From assembly GCA_050303435.1 (NCBI GenBank), contig JBNLBT010000015.1:1-50852 (forward strand): DNA of 50,852 nt. Reading direction: 5' to 3'. Positions 7,292 to 15,237 of the stretch are shown piece by piece. Position 1 is the stretch's first letter. Every line of letters starts with the position of its first letter. The stretch comes from JBNLBT01 sp050303435. Lineage in GTDB: Bacteria > Pseudomonadota > Gammaproteobacteria > Xanthomonadales > Marinicellaceae. The notes under the pieces are model-generated. The model ran no database searches and had not been told where the DNA came from. It was given only the letters and a program-made list of their open reading frames with translations. The position numbers were made by a program, and so were the translations under genes.

Positions 7292-8485
7292 TCAGGGCTG
7301 ATACGGTTGCAAACCGTGGCGGAAGATTAAATCGCTGTTTCCGCTCACCACCACCAGGGTCATGCCCACACGGTGGCCGGTGAATTTACCGTCGATGGCC
7401 AGCAATTCCAAGCGATGCACGCCGGGGCTGAGATTCTGCACCGTGGTCGCTGTGGCGGTGGCCAGCACGCCGTCGATGTCACTGCGCCATTCCACTTGCG
7501 TGATCGGCACACCGTTGGAGTCAAAGACCTCGGCGGACAGGTTCAGATCGTCGTCGCTGCCGACTTCATGGCCGTCATAAGGCCAGTGCACATCGATGCT
7601 GGGTTTTTCCTGCACCAGCAGCCAGTCCCACACCACCGCGTTGTTGTAAGTGATGTCCCAGCTGTTGTGGTTGCTGCCCGGATACAGGGTCAGTTTCGGG
7701 TTCACCGCCGAGGCGTTGTTGACGCCATTGCTCCAGGTCCAACCGCCCACTGGCAGAAAATTGGCGCTGCGTGTTTCGCTGCTGCCCGGGTAGGTGTCCA
7801 TCACATCGGTGGGGCCGCCGACCATGAAACCGGCCAGCCGGTTGACGGTGTTGATCGGCGCACTGGAGGCGTCGCCGACCGCGGTCAATGCCCAATACGG
7901 CTGCAGCGGGCTGAGATAATCGCCTTCGCCGACCTGAATCTGCCCGCGCACCGCGACGGTCAGCATGGCGGTGACCTGATCGGCGTCCACGTCGCCTTTC
8001 ATGAAATCGTGCATGCCGGATGAGCCGGCGCTCAGACCGGTGAAATACAGCCGCGTGCGGTCGATCGGGTAGCGGGTCAGCACGTGATTCAAAAACGCGC
8101 GGATGTGGTGGCGATTCCACCAGGTGTTGTTGGTCACCTGCGGCGCCAGCAGGATGACGTCGTTGTCGTTGAAAATGTTGTGTAGTGGGTGCGACGGGGT
8201 GTTGGCAATTTCCGGTGGGCCGTTTTGCAGCACTTCGTGCAAGTCGCCGTCGCCGTCGCCGCCTTCACCCAGACCATGGAAAAAAATCACCATGGGCAGT
8301 GGCTGCTCAGGATCGGCGTAGTGCGCCGCCGGCAGGTATTCCCAGTAGCCGCGCGGCGTGCCGTTGGTGCCGATGGGAATGGCGGTGAAGGTGGGCGTCG
8401 GTGCACCGGCGTGCGACTGGGCGGCGCACAGCCACAGGGCCAGCAGGGCCGCTGCGACGCGGGAAACTTTCAATGCACTGCGCAT
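7292..8485 (-). CDS. secreted alpha/beta-hydrolase (esterase/PHB-depolymerase-like) with IFxxG C-terminal tail
   Basis: 397 residues. A clear signal peptide ends at SHA (residues 1-26). The catalytic domain shows an oxyanion-type HGLGEGGDG at residues 70-78, the nucleophile elbow GLSAG with Ser152, and a probable catalytic His273 in GSNHNSWD. This is the layout of secreted esterases related to Esterase D and polyhydroxybutyrate depolymerase (ESTHER-type family; the exact substrate is unknown). Residues about 295-385 form an immunoglobulin-like beta domain. The last residues, SDLIFRHGLQPYQP, contain a variant of the IFxxGF tail found on the large cytochrome protein at 24-28 kb. I infer export, possibly through the type II system encoded nearby. 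Its promoter has a perfect TATAAT -10 (plus-strand 8521-8526). Confidence 0.8.
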   Translation of the reverse strand: MRSALKVSRVAAALLALWLCAAQSHAGAPTPTFTAIPIGTNGTPRGYWEYLPAAHYADPEQPLPMVIFFHGLGEGGDGDGDLHEVLQNGPPEIANTPSHPLHNIFNDNDVILLAPQVTNNTWWNRHHIRAFLNHVLTRYPIDRTRLYFTGLSAGSSGMHDFMKGDVDADQVTAMLTVAVRGQIQVGEGDYLSPLQPYWALTAVGDASSAPINTVNRLAGFMVGGPTDVMDTYPGSSETRSANFLPVGGWTWSNGVNNASAVNPKLTLYPGSNHNSWDITYNNAVVWDWLLVQEKPSIDVHWPYDGHEVGSDDDLNLSAEVFDSNGVPITQVEWRSDIDGVLATATATTVQNLSPGVHRLELLAIDGKFTGHRVGMTLVVVSGNSDLIFRHGLQPYQP

Positions 8486-8520
8486 GATCGACTCTCTTCT
8501 GTTCTCTCGGGGGACTTATT

Positions 8521-8526
8521 ATTATA
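8521..8526 (-). promoter_or_regulatory. -10 element for the secreted esterase gene
   Basis: Reverse complement reads TATAAT, a perfect sigma-70 -10 hexamer, 36 bases upstream of the esterase ATG. No convincing -35 box is present at 16-18 bases. Confidence 0.4.
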
Positions 8527-8582
8527 GGCAATTTAACCGCTGCGTGGATCGCGTGCAGTGATGGGGGGCGCAATTTTTTCAC

Positions 8583-8612
8583 TTACATGCGCACCCGTGC
8601 TTGCATTAAAAT
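8583..8612 (+). promoter_or_regulatory. candidate sigma-70 promoter of mtnN
   Basis: TTACAT (8583-8588), an 18-base spacer and TAAAAT (8607-8612) lie 28 bases upstream of the mtnN start. Four of six -35 positions and five of six -10 positions match consensus. Confidence 0.45.
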
Positions 8613-8640
8613 GCGCCTTTTAAGACACAGGATCGGACCC

Positions 8641-9330
8641 ATGAAATTCGGAATTGTTGCCGCCATGCACGAAGAAAACATCCATTTGCAACAGGTGCTG
8701 AAACCGCAAAAAACCGTGCAAAGCGCCGGATTCACTGTGTTTGAGGGCGACAACCACGGTCACACACTGGTCTGGGTGGAATCGGGCATTGGCAAGGTCA
8801 ATGCCGCCATGGCCACCGATTTGCTGATTCGCCAGTTCGGTGTTGAAGGGGTGTTGAACAGCGGTTCGGCCGGTGGCATTCGTGCAGGCTGCGCAATCGG
8901 CGATTTTGTTGTGGCTGACAATGTCTGTCACCACGACATCGACGTCACCCTGCTGGGTCTGGCCTTTGGAGAATTGCCGGAATTGCCGCGCTACTACGCC
9001 GCCGACGCGCGCATTCGGGCGCAGGTCATGGCATCGGCGCAACGCGCGAATCTGGTGGTGCACAGCGGCTGCGTGGCCACCGGCGAGTGTTTTGTGTCTT
9101 CGGATGACCTGGTGCAGCGCATCCGTTCGCGCTTTGATGACGTGATTGCCTGTGAGATGGAGGCCGCTGCGGTGGCGCAGGTGTGTCACCGCCACGGCGT
9201 GCCTTTTGCCGTGATTCGCTGTCTTTCGGACATCGCCGGAGAAGACGCCGAAGTTGATTTTGTCAAACATCTGCAAATCGCCGGGCAACGTTCGGCGGAA
9301 TTGCTGCTGGATGTGATTGCGGCCTTGTAA
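8641..9330 (+). CDS. mtnN: 5'-methylthioadenosine/S-adenosylhomocysteine nucleosidase
   Basis: 229 residues from the ATG at 8641; this start has an AGGA ribosome site and gives the normal family length, whereas the upstream in-frame ATG would add 18 unrelated residues. The enzyme cleaves adenine from 5'-methylthioadenosine, S-adenosylhomocysteine and 5'-deoxyadenosine, supporting methionine salvage and activated methyl recycling. The family marks are MKFGIVAAMHEE at the start (catalytic glutamate near residue 11-12), NSGSAGG near residue 77, ATGECFVSS with the purine-binding region, IACEMEAAAVAQV, and SDIAGEDA with the catalytic aspartate. It is cytoplasmic. It ends six bases from convergent ung. 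Confidence 0.95.
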   Translation: MKFGIVAAMHEENIHLQQVLKPQKTVQSAGFTVFEGDNHGHTLVWVESGIGKVNAAMATDLLIRQFGVEGVLNSGSAGGIRAGCAIGDFVVADNVCHHDIDVTLLGLAFGELPELPRYYAADARIRAQVMASAQRANLVVHSGCVATGECFVSSDDLVQRIRSRFDDVIACEMEAAAVAQVCHRHGVPFAVIRCLSDIAGEDAEVDFVKHLQIAGQRSAELLLDVIAAL

Positions 9331-9336
9331 CGCTGC

Positions 9337-10023
9337 TCAGTCCGCGCGGCGCACCGCCCAGTCAATCGGTTCGACGCCGTGCGCGCTGAGGTAGTCGTTG
9401 CAGCTGGAAAAATGTCCGCAACCGAGGAAGCCCCGATGCGCCGACAGCGGTGAAGGGTGGGTGGTTTTGAGCACCCGATGGCGCTGCGGATCAACGCGGT
9501 GGCCTTTTTTCTGCGCGTGCGCTCCCCACAGCATGAACACCAGGTGTTCGCGGGTTTCGTTGAGCACCTGGATTACGCGGTCGGTGAACGGTTCCCAGCC
9601 GCGCCCCTGATGACTGGCGGCCTGACCGCGGGTGACGGTGAGCACGCTGTTGAGCAGCAACACGCCCTGGCGGGCCCATGAGGTCAGATTGCCCGAGGCG
9701 AATTCGCTGATGCCCAGGTCTCGCTGAATTTCCTTGAAAATGTTTTGCAGCGAGGGTGGCGGCTGCACGCCGTCTGGCACGGAAAAACTCAGGCCGTGGG
9801 CCTGCCCCGGGCCATGGTAAGGGTCCTGGCCGATGATCACCGCCTTGACCGCTTGAGGCGGTGTGCTGTTGAGCGCGTTGAAAATCAGTCGACCCGGCGG
9901 GTAAATCACGGTTTTGCTGTCTTTGGCCTGGCGCAGAAACTGTTTTAAGCCGAGCATGTGCGGTTGCGAGAATTCATCCCCCAGATGGCGCAGCCAGTCC
10001 GGGTGCAATTCAATTTCAGGCAT
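9337..10023 (-). CDS. ung: uracil-DNA glycosylase
   Basis: 228 residues, full length family 1 enzyme. It removes uracil from DNA at the first step of base-excision repair. The water-activating motif GQDPYHGPGQAHGLSF contains Asp67, and the minor-groove intercalation loop HPSPLSAHRGFLG contains His189 of the active site; LLLNSVLTV and the LVFMLWGAHAQKK block are also typical. The gene overlaps the end of the double-receiver gene by eight bases, so it is translated from the same message as that regulator, an odd partnership with no obvious functional reason. Confidence 0.96.
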   Translation of the reverse strand: MPEIELHPDWLRHLGDEFSQPHMLGLKQFLRQAKDSKTVIYPPGRLIFNALNSTPPQAVKAVIIGQDPYHGPGQAHGLSFSVPDGVQPPPSLQNIFKEIQRDLGISEFASGNLTSWARQGVLLLNSVLTVTRGQAASHQGRGWEPFTDRVIQVLNETREHLVFMLWGAHAQKKGHRVDPQRHRVLKTTHPSPLSAHRGFLGCGHFSSCNDYLSAHGVEPIDWAVRRAD

Positions 10024-10840
10024 TGACCGCCTGTTTGAATTTTTGTCGATGGAACTGGGTAAAACGGATTTGAAATTTGAGCTTTTTGATCAGACTTTCC
10101 TGATTCACCGGTTTCGATACCAGGTCGTTGGCGCCGGTGGACAGAATTTGTTTTTGGTTCTTCTCGTTTTCATCGCCGGTCATCACAACAAACGGCATTT
10201 CCACTTTGTTCAGGTTCAAGTCCTTGCGGAAATAATCCAGGATACCCTGCGCGGTTTCGTTGTTGGACAGATAAAAATCGGTCAACACCACGTCGAATTC
10301 CTCCAGCGCCTGTTCGCGCGAAGTGACGTGTTCTTTGGCTTCAGTGACGTTGAGCACGTGCACGCAATCGAGGTTGTGGTTGCCCAGCAGTTTTTTGGTT
10401 GCGTGCGCCACCACTTTCGAGTCCTCGACATAAAGGATTTTGCCGTTGATGGATTCGTCCGGTTTGAGCAGGCCCTGGATGAACAGCTCCAGGCCTTTCT
10501 GGCCCGCGGCCTTGTCAATGTAATCGGTGAAGTCAGTGGAGATGTCGCGATCCGACAGGCGTTTGTCGACGTCGCCGGAGATCGCCAGTATCGGCATGTA
10601 GTGCTGGTTTTCACGCACGTATTTGCAGATCTTGGTGCCGTCGTCGTCTGGCAGCACCAGCGCTGTGAAAATCAGGTCAACGGGGTTGTCCTTGAGGTGT
10701 TTCAAGGCTTCATCGACGCTGCCGACGGAAATGATTTCGGTGTCCGGGTTGATGCTTTTTACCACCTTGCCGGTCATGGTTCTGGCCAGTTTGGATGCAT
10801 CGGCGATCAACACTTTGGAAGTTTCGGTCATGCCGCTCAT
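10016..10840 (-). CDS. double receiver-domain response regulator (first receiver degenerate)
   Basis: 274 residues from the ATG at 10840, chosen because GGTGGAAG lies just upstream. It contains two CheY-like receiver domains and no output domain. The first (residues 8-125) is degenerate: the acidic pocket reads ADAS rather than DD, and the phosphoacceptor position in DLIFTALVLP is Ala60 instead of Asp. The second (residues 134-255) is intact, with Glu139/Asp140, phosphoacceptor Asp188 in LTDFYL, Thr221 and Lys243. The C-terminal tail (FQIRFTQFHRQKFKQ) is basic and helical. Such stand-alone tandem receivers usually act as phosphorelay intermediates or by protein-protein contact. No cognate kinase is adjacent. 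Cytoplasmic. Confidence 0.85.
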   Translation of the reverse strand: MSGMTETSKVLIADASKLARTMTGKVVKSINPDTEIISVGSVDEALKHLKDNPVDLIFTALVLPDDDGTKICKYVRENQHYMPILAISGDVDKRLSDRDISTDFTDYIDKAAGQKGLELFIQGLLKPDESINGKILYVEDSKVVAHATKKLLGNHNLDCVHVLNVTEAKEHVTSREQALEEFDVVLTDFYLSNNETAQGILDYFRKDLNLNKVEMPFVVMTGDENEKNQKQILSTGANDLVSKPVNQESLIKKLKFQIRFTQFHRQKFKQAVNA

Positions 10841-10971
10841 TGTACTTCCACCGACAGAGTTTGACAATCGCTGCGCGCATTTTGCCGGGCCGGGCCGGTG
10901 TCAACTGCGGGCGCGCGACGCGGTGGTGAGATCGGTCAACGGGCGACGCCTGTTTGTGCCGCCTGCGTGCT

Positions 10972-11907
10972 TCAGACCTTCTTGATGTGGTTTTGCAGTG
11001 CCAGGCGCGATCCGGTCCAGGTGATCAGCACCGCGATCAGTAAAAAGGTCAGCAGCTGGTGCCAGTCAAGGGTTTTTAACTGCACTTCGGTGGCGAACGA
11101 ACGCGCCAGCTGTTGCACCGGTTCGGCGATCCACCACAGGGTGAAATTCAACAGCAACAGCGCCAATGCCGTGGCCAGCACGCCGTAATAAATCCCGCCG
11201 TACAGGAAGCGCCGGCGGATCTGTGCCTGGGTGGCGCCGAGCAGGTGGGTCAGGCGGATTTCTTTTTGGTGGTCGGCCACTTCGTTGGCGATGGTGTTGC
11301 TCAGAATCACCAGCACAATGATCAAAAAAATGAAAATACTGGCCTGCATCAGGTAGTACAGGGCGTTGGTGACGCTGTCCAGCTGGGAGAACCAGCTGGC
11401 GTCGTAGCTGACGTATTCAACCTGCGGATTCAACGACAATTCGGCGGCAAAAGCCTCCAGTTGTGCCTGCGTGGCGTCGGGCACCGGTTTGACGAACAGC
11501 TGGTGCGGCAGCTGATGGGACTCGATGATGTCGATCACTTTGTTGAGTTGCGGGTCGTGCATCAGCTGGGCGTGCAGTTCATCCTTGCGGCTCAGCGTGA
11601 CATCGGCGATCAGGCGACTTTCTTTAAGTTCTTGCTGCAATATCCCGACTTCACGCAACTCCACGTCCGCCTGCATGAACACGGCGATTGAGCCCTGTTG
11701 ATCCCAGCCGGCCTGGAGATCGGCGAAGTTTTGCCACAACACCCAGGTGATCAATGGCAAATAAAAACAGATCGACAGGGTGATGATGGTGAACAGGGTG
11801 TTCAGTGGGGTGGTCAGCGGCATCCGCACGCCTTCGCGCATGGCGCGCAGATGACCACGATACCAGGAGATGAATGTGCCGGGGGCTGTGTTGCGCACCT
11901 GATTCAT
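10972..11907 (-). CDS. ftsX: cell division protein FtsX
   Basis: 311 residues, the membrane subunit of the FtsEX ABC-type complex that regulates peptidoglycan hydrolases (via EnvC) at the septum. A cytoplasmic N-terminal stretch rich in Arg precedes TM1 (residues about 36-60, TLFTIITLSICFYLPLITWVL). A periplasmic domain follows (about 65-185, the part that contacts the amidase activator), then three more membrane segments (about 188-210, 237-262 and 283-303) separated by the LTHLLGATQAQIRRRFLYGG loop typical of the FtsX/MacB permease fold. It starts four bases inside ftsE. It is the last gene of the acyl-CoA dehydrogenase-gsp-fts operon. Confidence 0.95.
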   Translation of the reverse strand: MNQVRNTAPGTFISWYRGHLRAMREGVRMPLTTPLNTLFTIITLSICFYLPLITWVLWQNFADLQAGWDQQGSIAVFMQADVELREVGILQQELKESRLIADVTLSRKDELHAQLMHDPQLNKVIDIIESHQLPHQLFVKPVPDATQAQLEAFAAELSLNPQVEYVSYDASWFSQLDSVTNALYYLMQASIFIFLIIVLVILSNTIANEVADHQKEIRLTHLLGATQAQIRRRFLYGGIYYGVLATALALLLLNFTLWWIAEPVQQLARSFATEVQLKTLDWHQLLTFLLIAVLITWTGSRLALQNHIKKV

Positions 11908-12572
11908 GACGGCCTGTAATCGTCAATCAATTTACCCGAATCCAGCACCAGCACCCGTTTGCGCAATTTTTTGATCAGAAACAAGTCGTGGGTGGCGATG
12001 ATCACGGTGGTGCCTGAATTGTTGATTTCAGTGAACAACTGCATCAATTCCATCGACAAATCCGGGTCCAGGTTGCCGGTCGGCTCATCGGCCAGCAGTA
12101 TCGCCGGGCGGCCGGCAATGGCGCGGGCGATGCCGACGCGCTGCTGTTGTCCGCTGGACAATTCGTTGGGGTAAAACATCAGTTTGTCGGACAGCCCCAC
12201 CTGGCTGAGGATGGTGCGCGCCTGTTTCAGCGATTCGTCCTTCGGGTAACCGCGGATCAACAGCGACAGCGCCACGTTTTCAACAATGCTGCGGTTTTCC
12301 AACAGTTGGTGGTCCTGAAAAATCATGCCCACGGTGCGCCGGTAGGCCGGCAGGGTGCGGTGATTCAAATCGCGCAGTGTGTAACCATTGACCACCGCCT
12401 GTCCGTAGGTGATCTGCTCCATGCGCATGATCAATTTCAGTATGGTGGTTTTGCCGGCGCCGGAATGGCCGGTCAGAAACAACAGTTCGGACGGTTCAAT
12501 GGTGAAACTGACGTCGTGCAACGCCTTGTTGTGCTTGCCGTAGGATTTGCTGACGCGTTTGAATTCGATCAT
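11904..12572 (-). CDS. ftsE: cell division ATP-binding protein FtsE
   Basis: 222 residues, the ATPase half of FtsEX. The Walker A motif GHSGAGKTT, the Q-loop (FQDHQLL), the ABC signature LSSGQQQRVGIARA and Walker B with LLADEPTGNLD are all present, plus the switch histidine in IATHD. FtsE uses ATP to drive FtsX conformational change at the divisome. It begins with a four-base overlap with gspF and ends with a four-base overlap with ftsX. ftsY, which often precedes ftsE in enterobacteria, is not here; the upstream neighbours are type II secretion genes, which is unusual. Confidence 0.96.
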   Translation of the reverse strand: MIEFKRVSKSYGKHNKALHDVSFTIEPSELLFLTGHSGAGKTTILKLIMRMEQITYGQAVVNGYTLRDLNHRTLPAYRRTVGMIFQDHQLLENRSIVENVALSLLIRGYPKDESLKQARTILSQVGLSDKLMFYPNELSSGQQQRVGIARAIAGRPAILLADEPTGNLDPDLSMELMQLFTEINNSGTTVIIATHDLFLIKKLRKRVLVLDSGKLIDDYRPS

Positions 12573-13773
12573 GTCAGTATCGTGTTGATGCGGAAGATCG
12601 GCAGCAGCATGGCCAGTACGATGAACAAAATCACCGTGCCGACAAAGAGAATTGCCAGCGGTTGTATCACGCTCACCAGCGTGTTGAGTTTGTTGTTGAC
12701 GTCGCGTTCCTGCGCTTCGGCGGCGCGGATCAGCATGTCGCTGAGTCGCCCGCTTTGTTCACCCGAGTCGATCAGGCGCACCGTGATCGGTGGAAACTGG
12801 CCGGTGTTGCGCAGGGCACGGGACAGGCTGGAACCTTCGCGCACCTGCGCGGTGCTTTGTTCCACCGCGGCGCGGATCACCGCATTGCTGACCACGCGGG
12901 CTGACAGCGTCATCGACGGAATGATCGGCACCGAAGATTTGTTCAGAATGCCCAGTGTGCGGGTGAAGCGGGCCGCCTGTGCGGTGCGGTTGAGTGGGCC
13001 GATGAGCGGCATTTTCAGCAGCCAGCGGTGCCAGCCGGTGCGGAAGGCCTGGTTGCGCAGGGCGAAGATGAAGCCGGTGAAGGCCAGCAGTAAACAATCA
13101 ACAGCACCACGCCGTGGCGTGAAATCCAGTCGGACAGACCGATCACCGCGCGCGTCATCCACGGCAGTTCAACCTGGGTGCGGGTGAAAATCTGCACCAC
13201 TTTGGGCACCACGTAAATCATCAGACCGGTGACCACGCCGATGGCCGCCAGGATCAGAATCAGCGGGTAGGCCAGCGCGGTCAGGGACTGTTTGCTCATG
13301 TCCTCGCGGCTTTCCAGGTAATCGGCCAGCTGTTCCAGCACCGCGTCCAGGTGACCGGACTGTTCGCCGGCTTCGATGCTGGTGCTGATCAATTCATCGA
13401 AGGCGCGCGGGAAGGTGCGCAGGGCGCTGGCCAGGGACTGGCCTTCCATGACCCGCGCGTGCACCGCGGAGAGGATTTTCTCACTGGCGCGGGTGTCGGC
13501 CTGCTGAATCAGGGTCGACAGCGCGTCGTCCAGCGGCAAGCCGGCGCGGATCAGGGTGGACAGTTGCCGGATCAATATCGACAATTCGCCTTTTTTTAAA
13601 GTGTTTCTGCGCGTGCCGGCCTCGCTTTCCCGCGCCACTACGCGCTGCACCTGAATTGGCATCAGGGCCTGCTGACGCAACAATTGACGCGCCTGTTTCT
13701 CGTTGTCGGCCTGAATCACCCCGGTGACTTGCTTGCCCTGCGTGTTCAGCGTGGTGTATTCAAAGGCTTCCAT
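12569..13773 (-). pseudogene. gspF: type II secretion inner-membrane protein GspF, interrupted by a one-base frameshift
   Basis: The two parts read MEAFEYTTLNTQGKQVTG through ISRHGVVLLIV in one frame and LLAFTGFIFALRNQ onward in another; together they make a normal GspF of about 401 residues. The reading frame breaks at about 13092-13094 (AAA on the plus strand, TTT in the gene). One additional T would restore V-L-L-L-A-F-T-G-F through the second membrane segment. Both GspF repeats are present: cytoplasmic helical bundles near residues 68-170 and 270-375, with membrane segments after each. GspF organises the inner-membrane platform and contacts the GspE ATPase. Because everything else in the operon is intact and the break is a single base in a homopolymer, a sequencing error is likely; as written, the protein would end truncated after about 252 residues. 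Confidence 0.88.
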
Positions 13774-13776
13774 GGC

Positions 13777-15237
13777 TCAGACCTGTTGGGTGACGCGCAG
13801 AATTTCATCCATTGAGGTGTCACCGGCGAGCAGGCGCTCGCGCGCGTTGGCTGCAATCGGTGGATACAGGCTGTGGGCGTAGCGCGCCAGCTGCTGTTCG
13901 CTGGCGTTGTCGTGAATCATGCCTTTCATGGTTTCGTCCAGCACCACGATTTCAAACAGGCCCAGGCGCCCGCGGTGCGATTCATTGAACGGCAGTTTTT
14001 CATTGGCCCGATACAGACGCTGTGTGGCCGGCAGGTCAAAGCGCTGGCGTTGTCGGGCATCGGGTTCATAGGCGATTTTGTTGTCGGGATTGAGGCGTCG
14101 CACCAGGCGCTGGGCGATCACCGCTTTCAGACTGGACGCCAGCAGAAAGGGTTGCACGCCCATGTCCACCAGCCGCGTGATCGCGCCGACCGCCGAGTTG
14201 GTGTGCAGGGTGGAAAACACCAGGTGGCCGGTGAGACTGGCCTGGATTGCGATCTCAGCGGTTTCCAGATCGCGGATCTCACCGATCAGAATGACGTCGG
14301 GGTCCTGTCTGAGAATGGCGCGCAGGCCGCGGGCAAAATCCATCGACACCTTGTTATTCACCTGCGTCTGGCTGATGCCCTGTAAATGGTATTCGATCGG
14401 GTCTTCGATGGTAATGATGTTGCGGTCGCGGTCGTTGATCGCTTCCAGCGCTGCGTACAGTGTGGTGGTTTTACCCGAACCGGTCGGGCCGGTGACCAGC
14501 ACGATGCCGTGTGGCAGAGACACCAGCGATTGCATCAGCGACAGCTGCGCGTCGTTCATGCCCAATTGTTGCAGATTCAGCTGGCCGCTTTGTTTGTCCA
14601 GCAGACGCATGACGATGCGTTCGCCGAAGGCGCCGGGTATGGTGGAGACGCGGATGTCGATCGGGTGGCCGGCGATTTTCAGGGAAATGCGGCCGTCCTG
14701 CGGCAGGCGTTTCTCGGCAATGTCCAGTTTAGACATGATTTTGATGCGCGAGGCGATCAACGGCGCCAGCGCCTTGTCCGGTTCCAGCACCGGCTGCAGC
14801 AGACCGTCCACGCGGTGGCGGATGCTCAGGCTGTGTTCGCCCGGTTCAATGTGAATGTCGGAGGCGTTGACCTTGACTGCATCGGCCAGCAAGGCATTGA
14901 TCAGGCGGATGATCGGCGCGTCGTCGTTGCTTTCCAGCAGATCATCCGGTTCGGACAAATCTTCGGCGATTTGCGACAAATCGTACTGGCCGTCCATGTC
15001 GGCGACCACCGAATCGGTCATCGATTGCTGGTGGTGGTAAATTTTCTGGATGACTTTCTGATAATCGCGCGGATTAAAAAATTCCAGGCTCACCGGGCAG
15101 CGGATCTGACGCTGCAATTCCGCCACCGCGGCCGGCTCGGCCAGTTCGGAGACCGCCAGAATCACCGCGTCGTCGCGCTGCTCCAGCACGGTGGCGCCGA
15201 ACTTTTTGGCAAAGGAATAACTCGGCAGTTTAGTCAC
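13777..15237 (-). CDS. gspE: type II secretion ATPase GspE
   Basis: 486 residues from a GTG at 15237, chosen because MTKLPSYSFAKKFG aligns with the normal GspE beginning; it overlaps the gspD stop by eight bases. GspE is the hexameric cytoplasmic ATPase that powers pseudopilus assembly. Visible motifs are the N-terminal GspE domain (residues 1-70), Walker A GPTGSGKTTTLYAAL, the Asp box, Walker B LIGEIRDLETAEIA, and the His box STLHTNSA. The zinc-binding tetracysteine element usually found after LVRRL is missing: here LVRRLNPDNKIAYEP has Asn where CPxC should be, and the second pair is also absent (KLPFNESH). Such cysteine-free forms could still be active. Confidence 0.95.
   Translation of the reverse strand: MTKLPSYSFAKKFGATVLEQRDDAVILAVSELAEPAAVAELQRQIRCPVSLEFFNPRDYQKVIQKIYHHQQSMTDSVVADMDGQYDLSQIAEDLSEPDDLLESNDDAPIIRLINALLADAVKVNASDIHIEPGEHSLSIRHRVDGLLQPVLEPDKALAPLIASRIKIMSKLDIAEKRLPQDGRISLKIAGHPIDIRVSTIPGAFGERIVMRLLDKQSGQLNLQQLGMNDAQLSLMQSLVSLPHGIVLVTGPTGSGKTTTLYAALEAINDRDRNIITIEDPIEYHLQGISQTQVNNKVSMDFARGLRAILRQDPDVILIGEIRDLETAEIAIQASLTGHLVFSTLHTNSAVGAITRLVDMGVQPFLLASSLKAVIAQRLVRRLNPDNKIAYEPDARQRQRFDLPATQRLYRANEKLPFNESHRGRLGLFEIVVLDETMKGMIHDNASEQQLARYAHSLYPPIAANARERLLAGDTSMDEILRVTQQV

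Noticed and set aside
13080..13110. Programmed ribosomal frameshifting in gspF
   Set aside because: The site (GTT TAC) is not a canonical slippery heptamer, no stimulatory structure is evident, and GspF families are not known to use frameshifting; a missing base is simpler.
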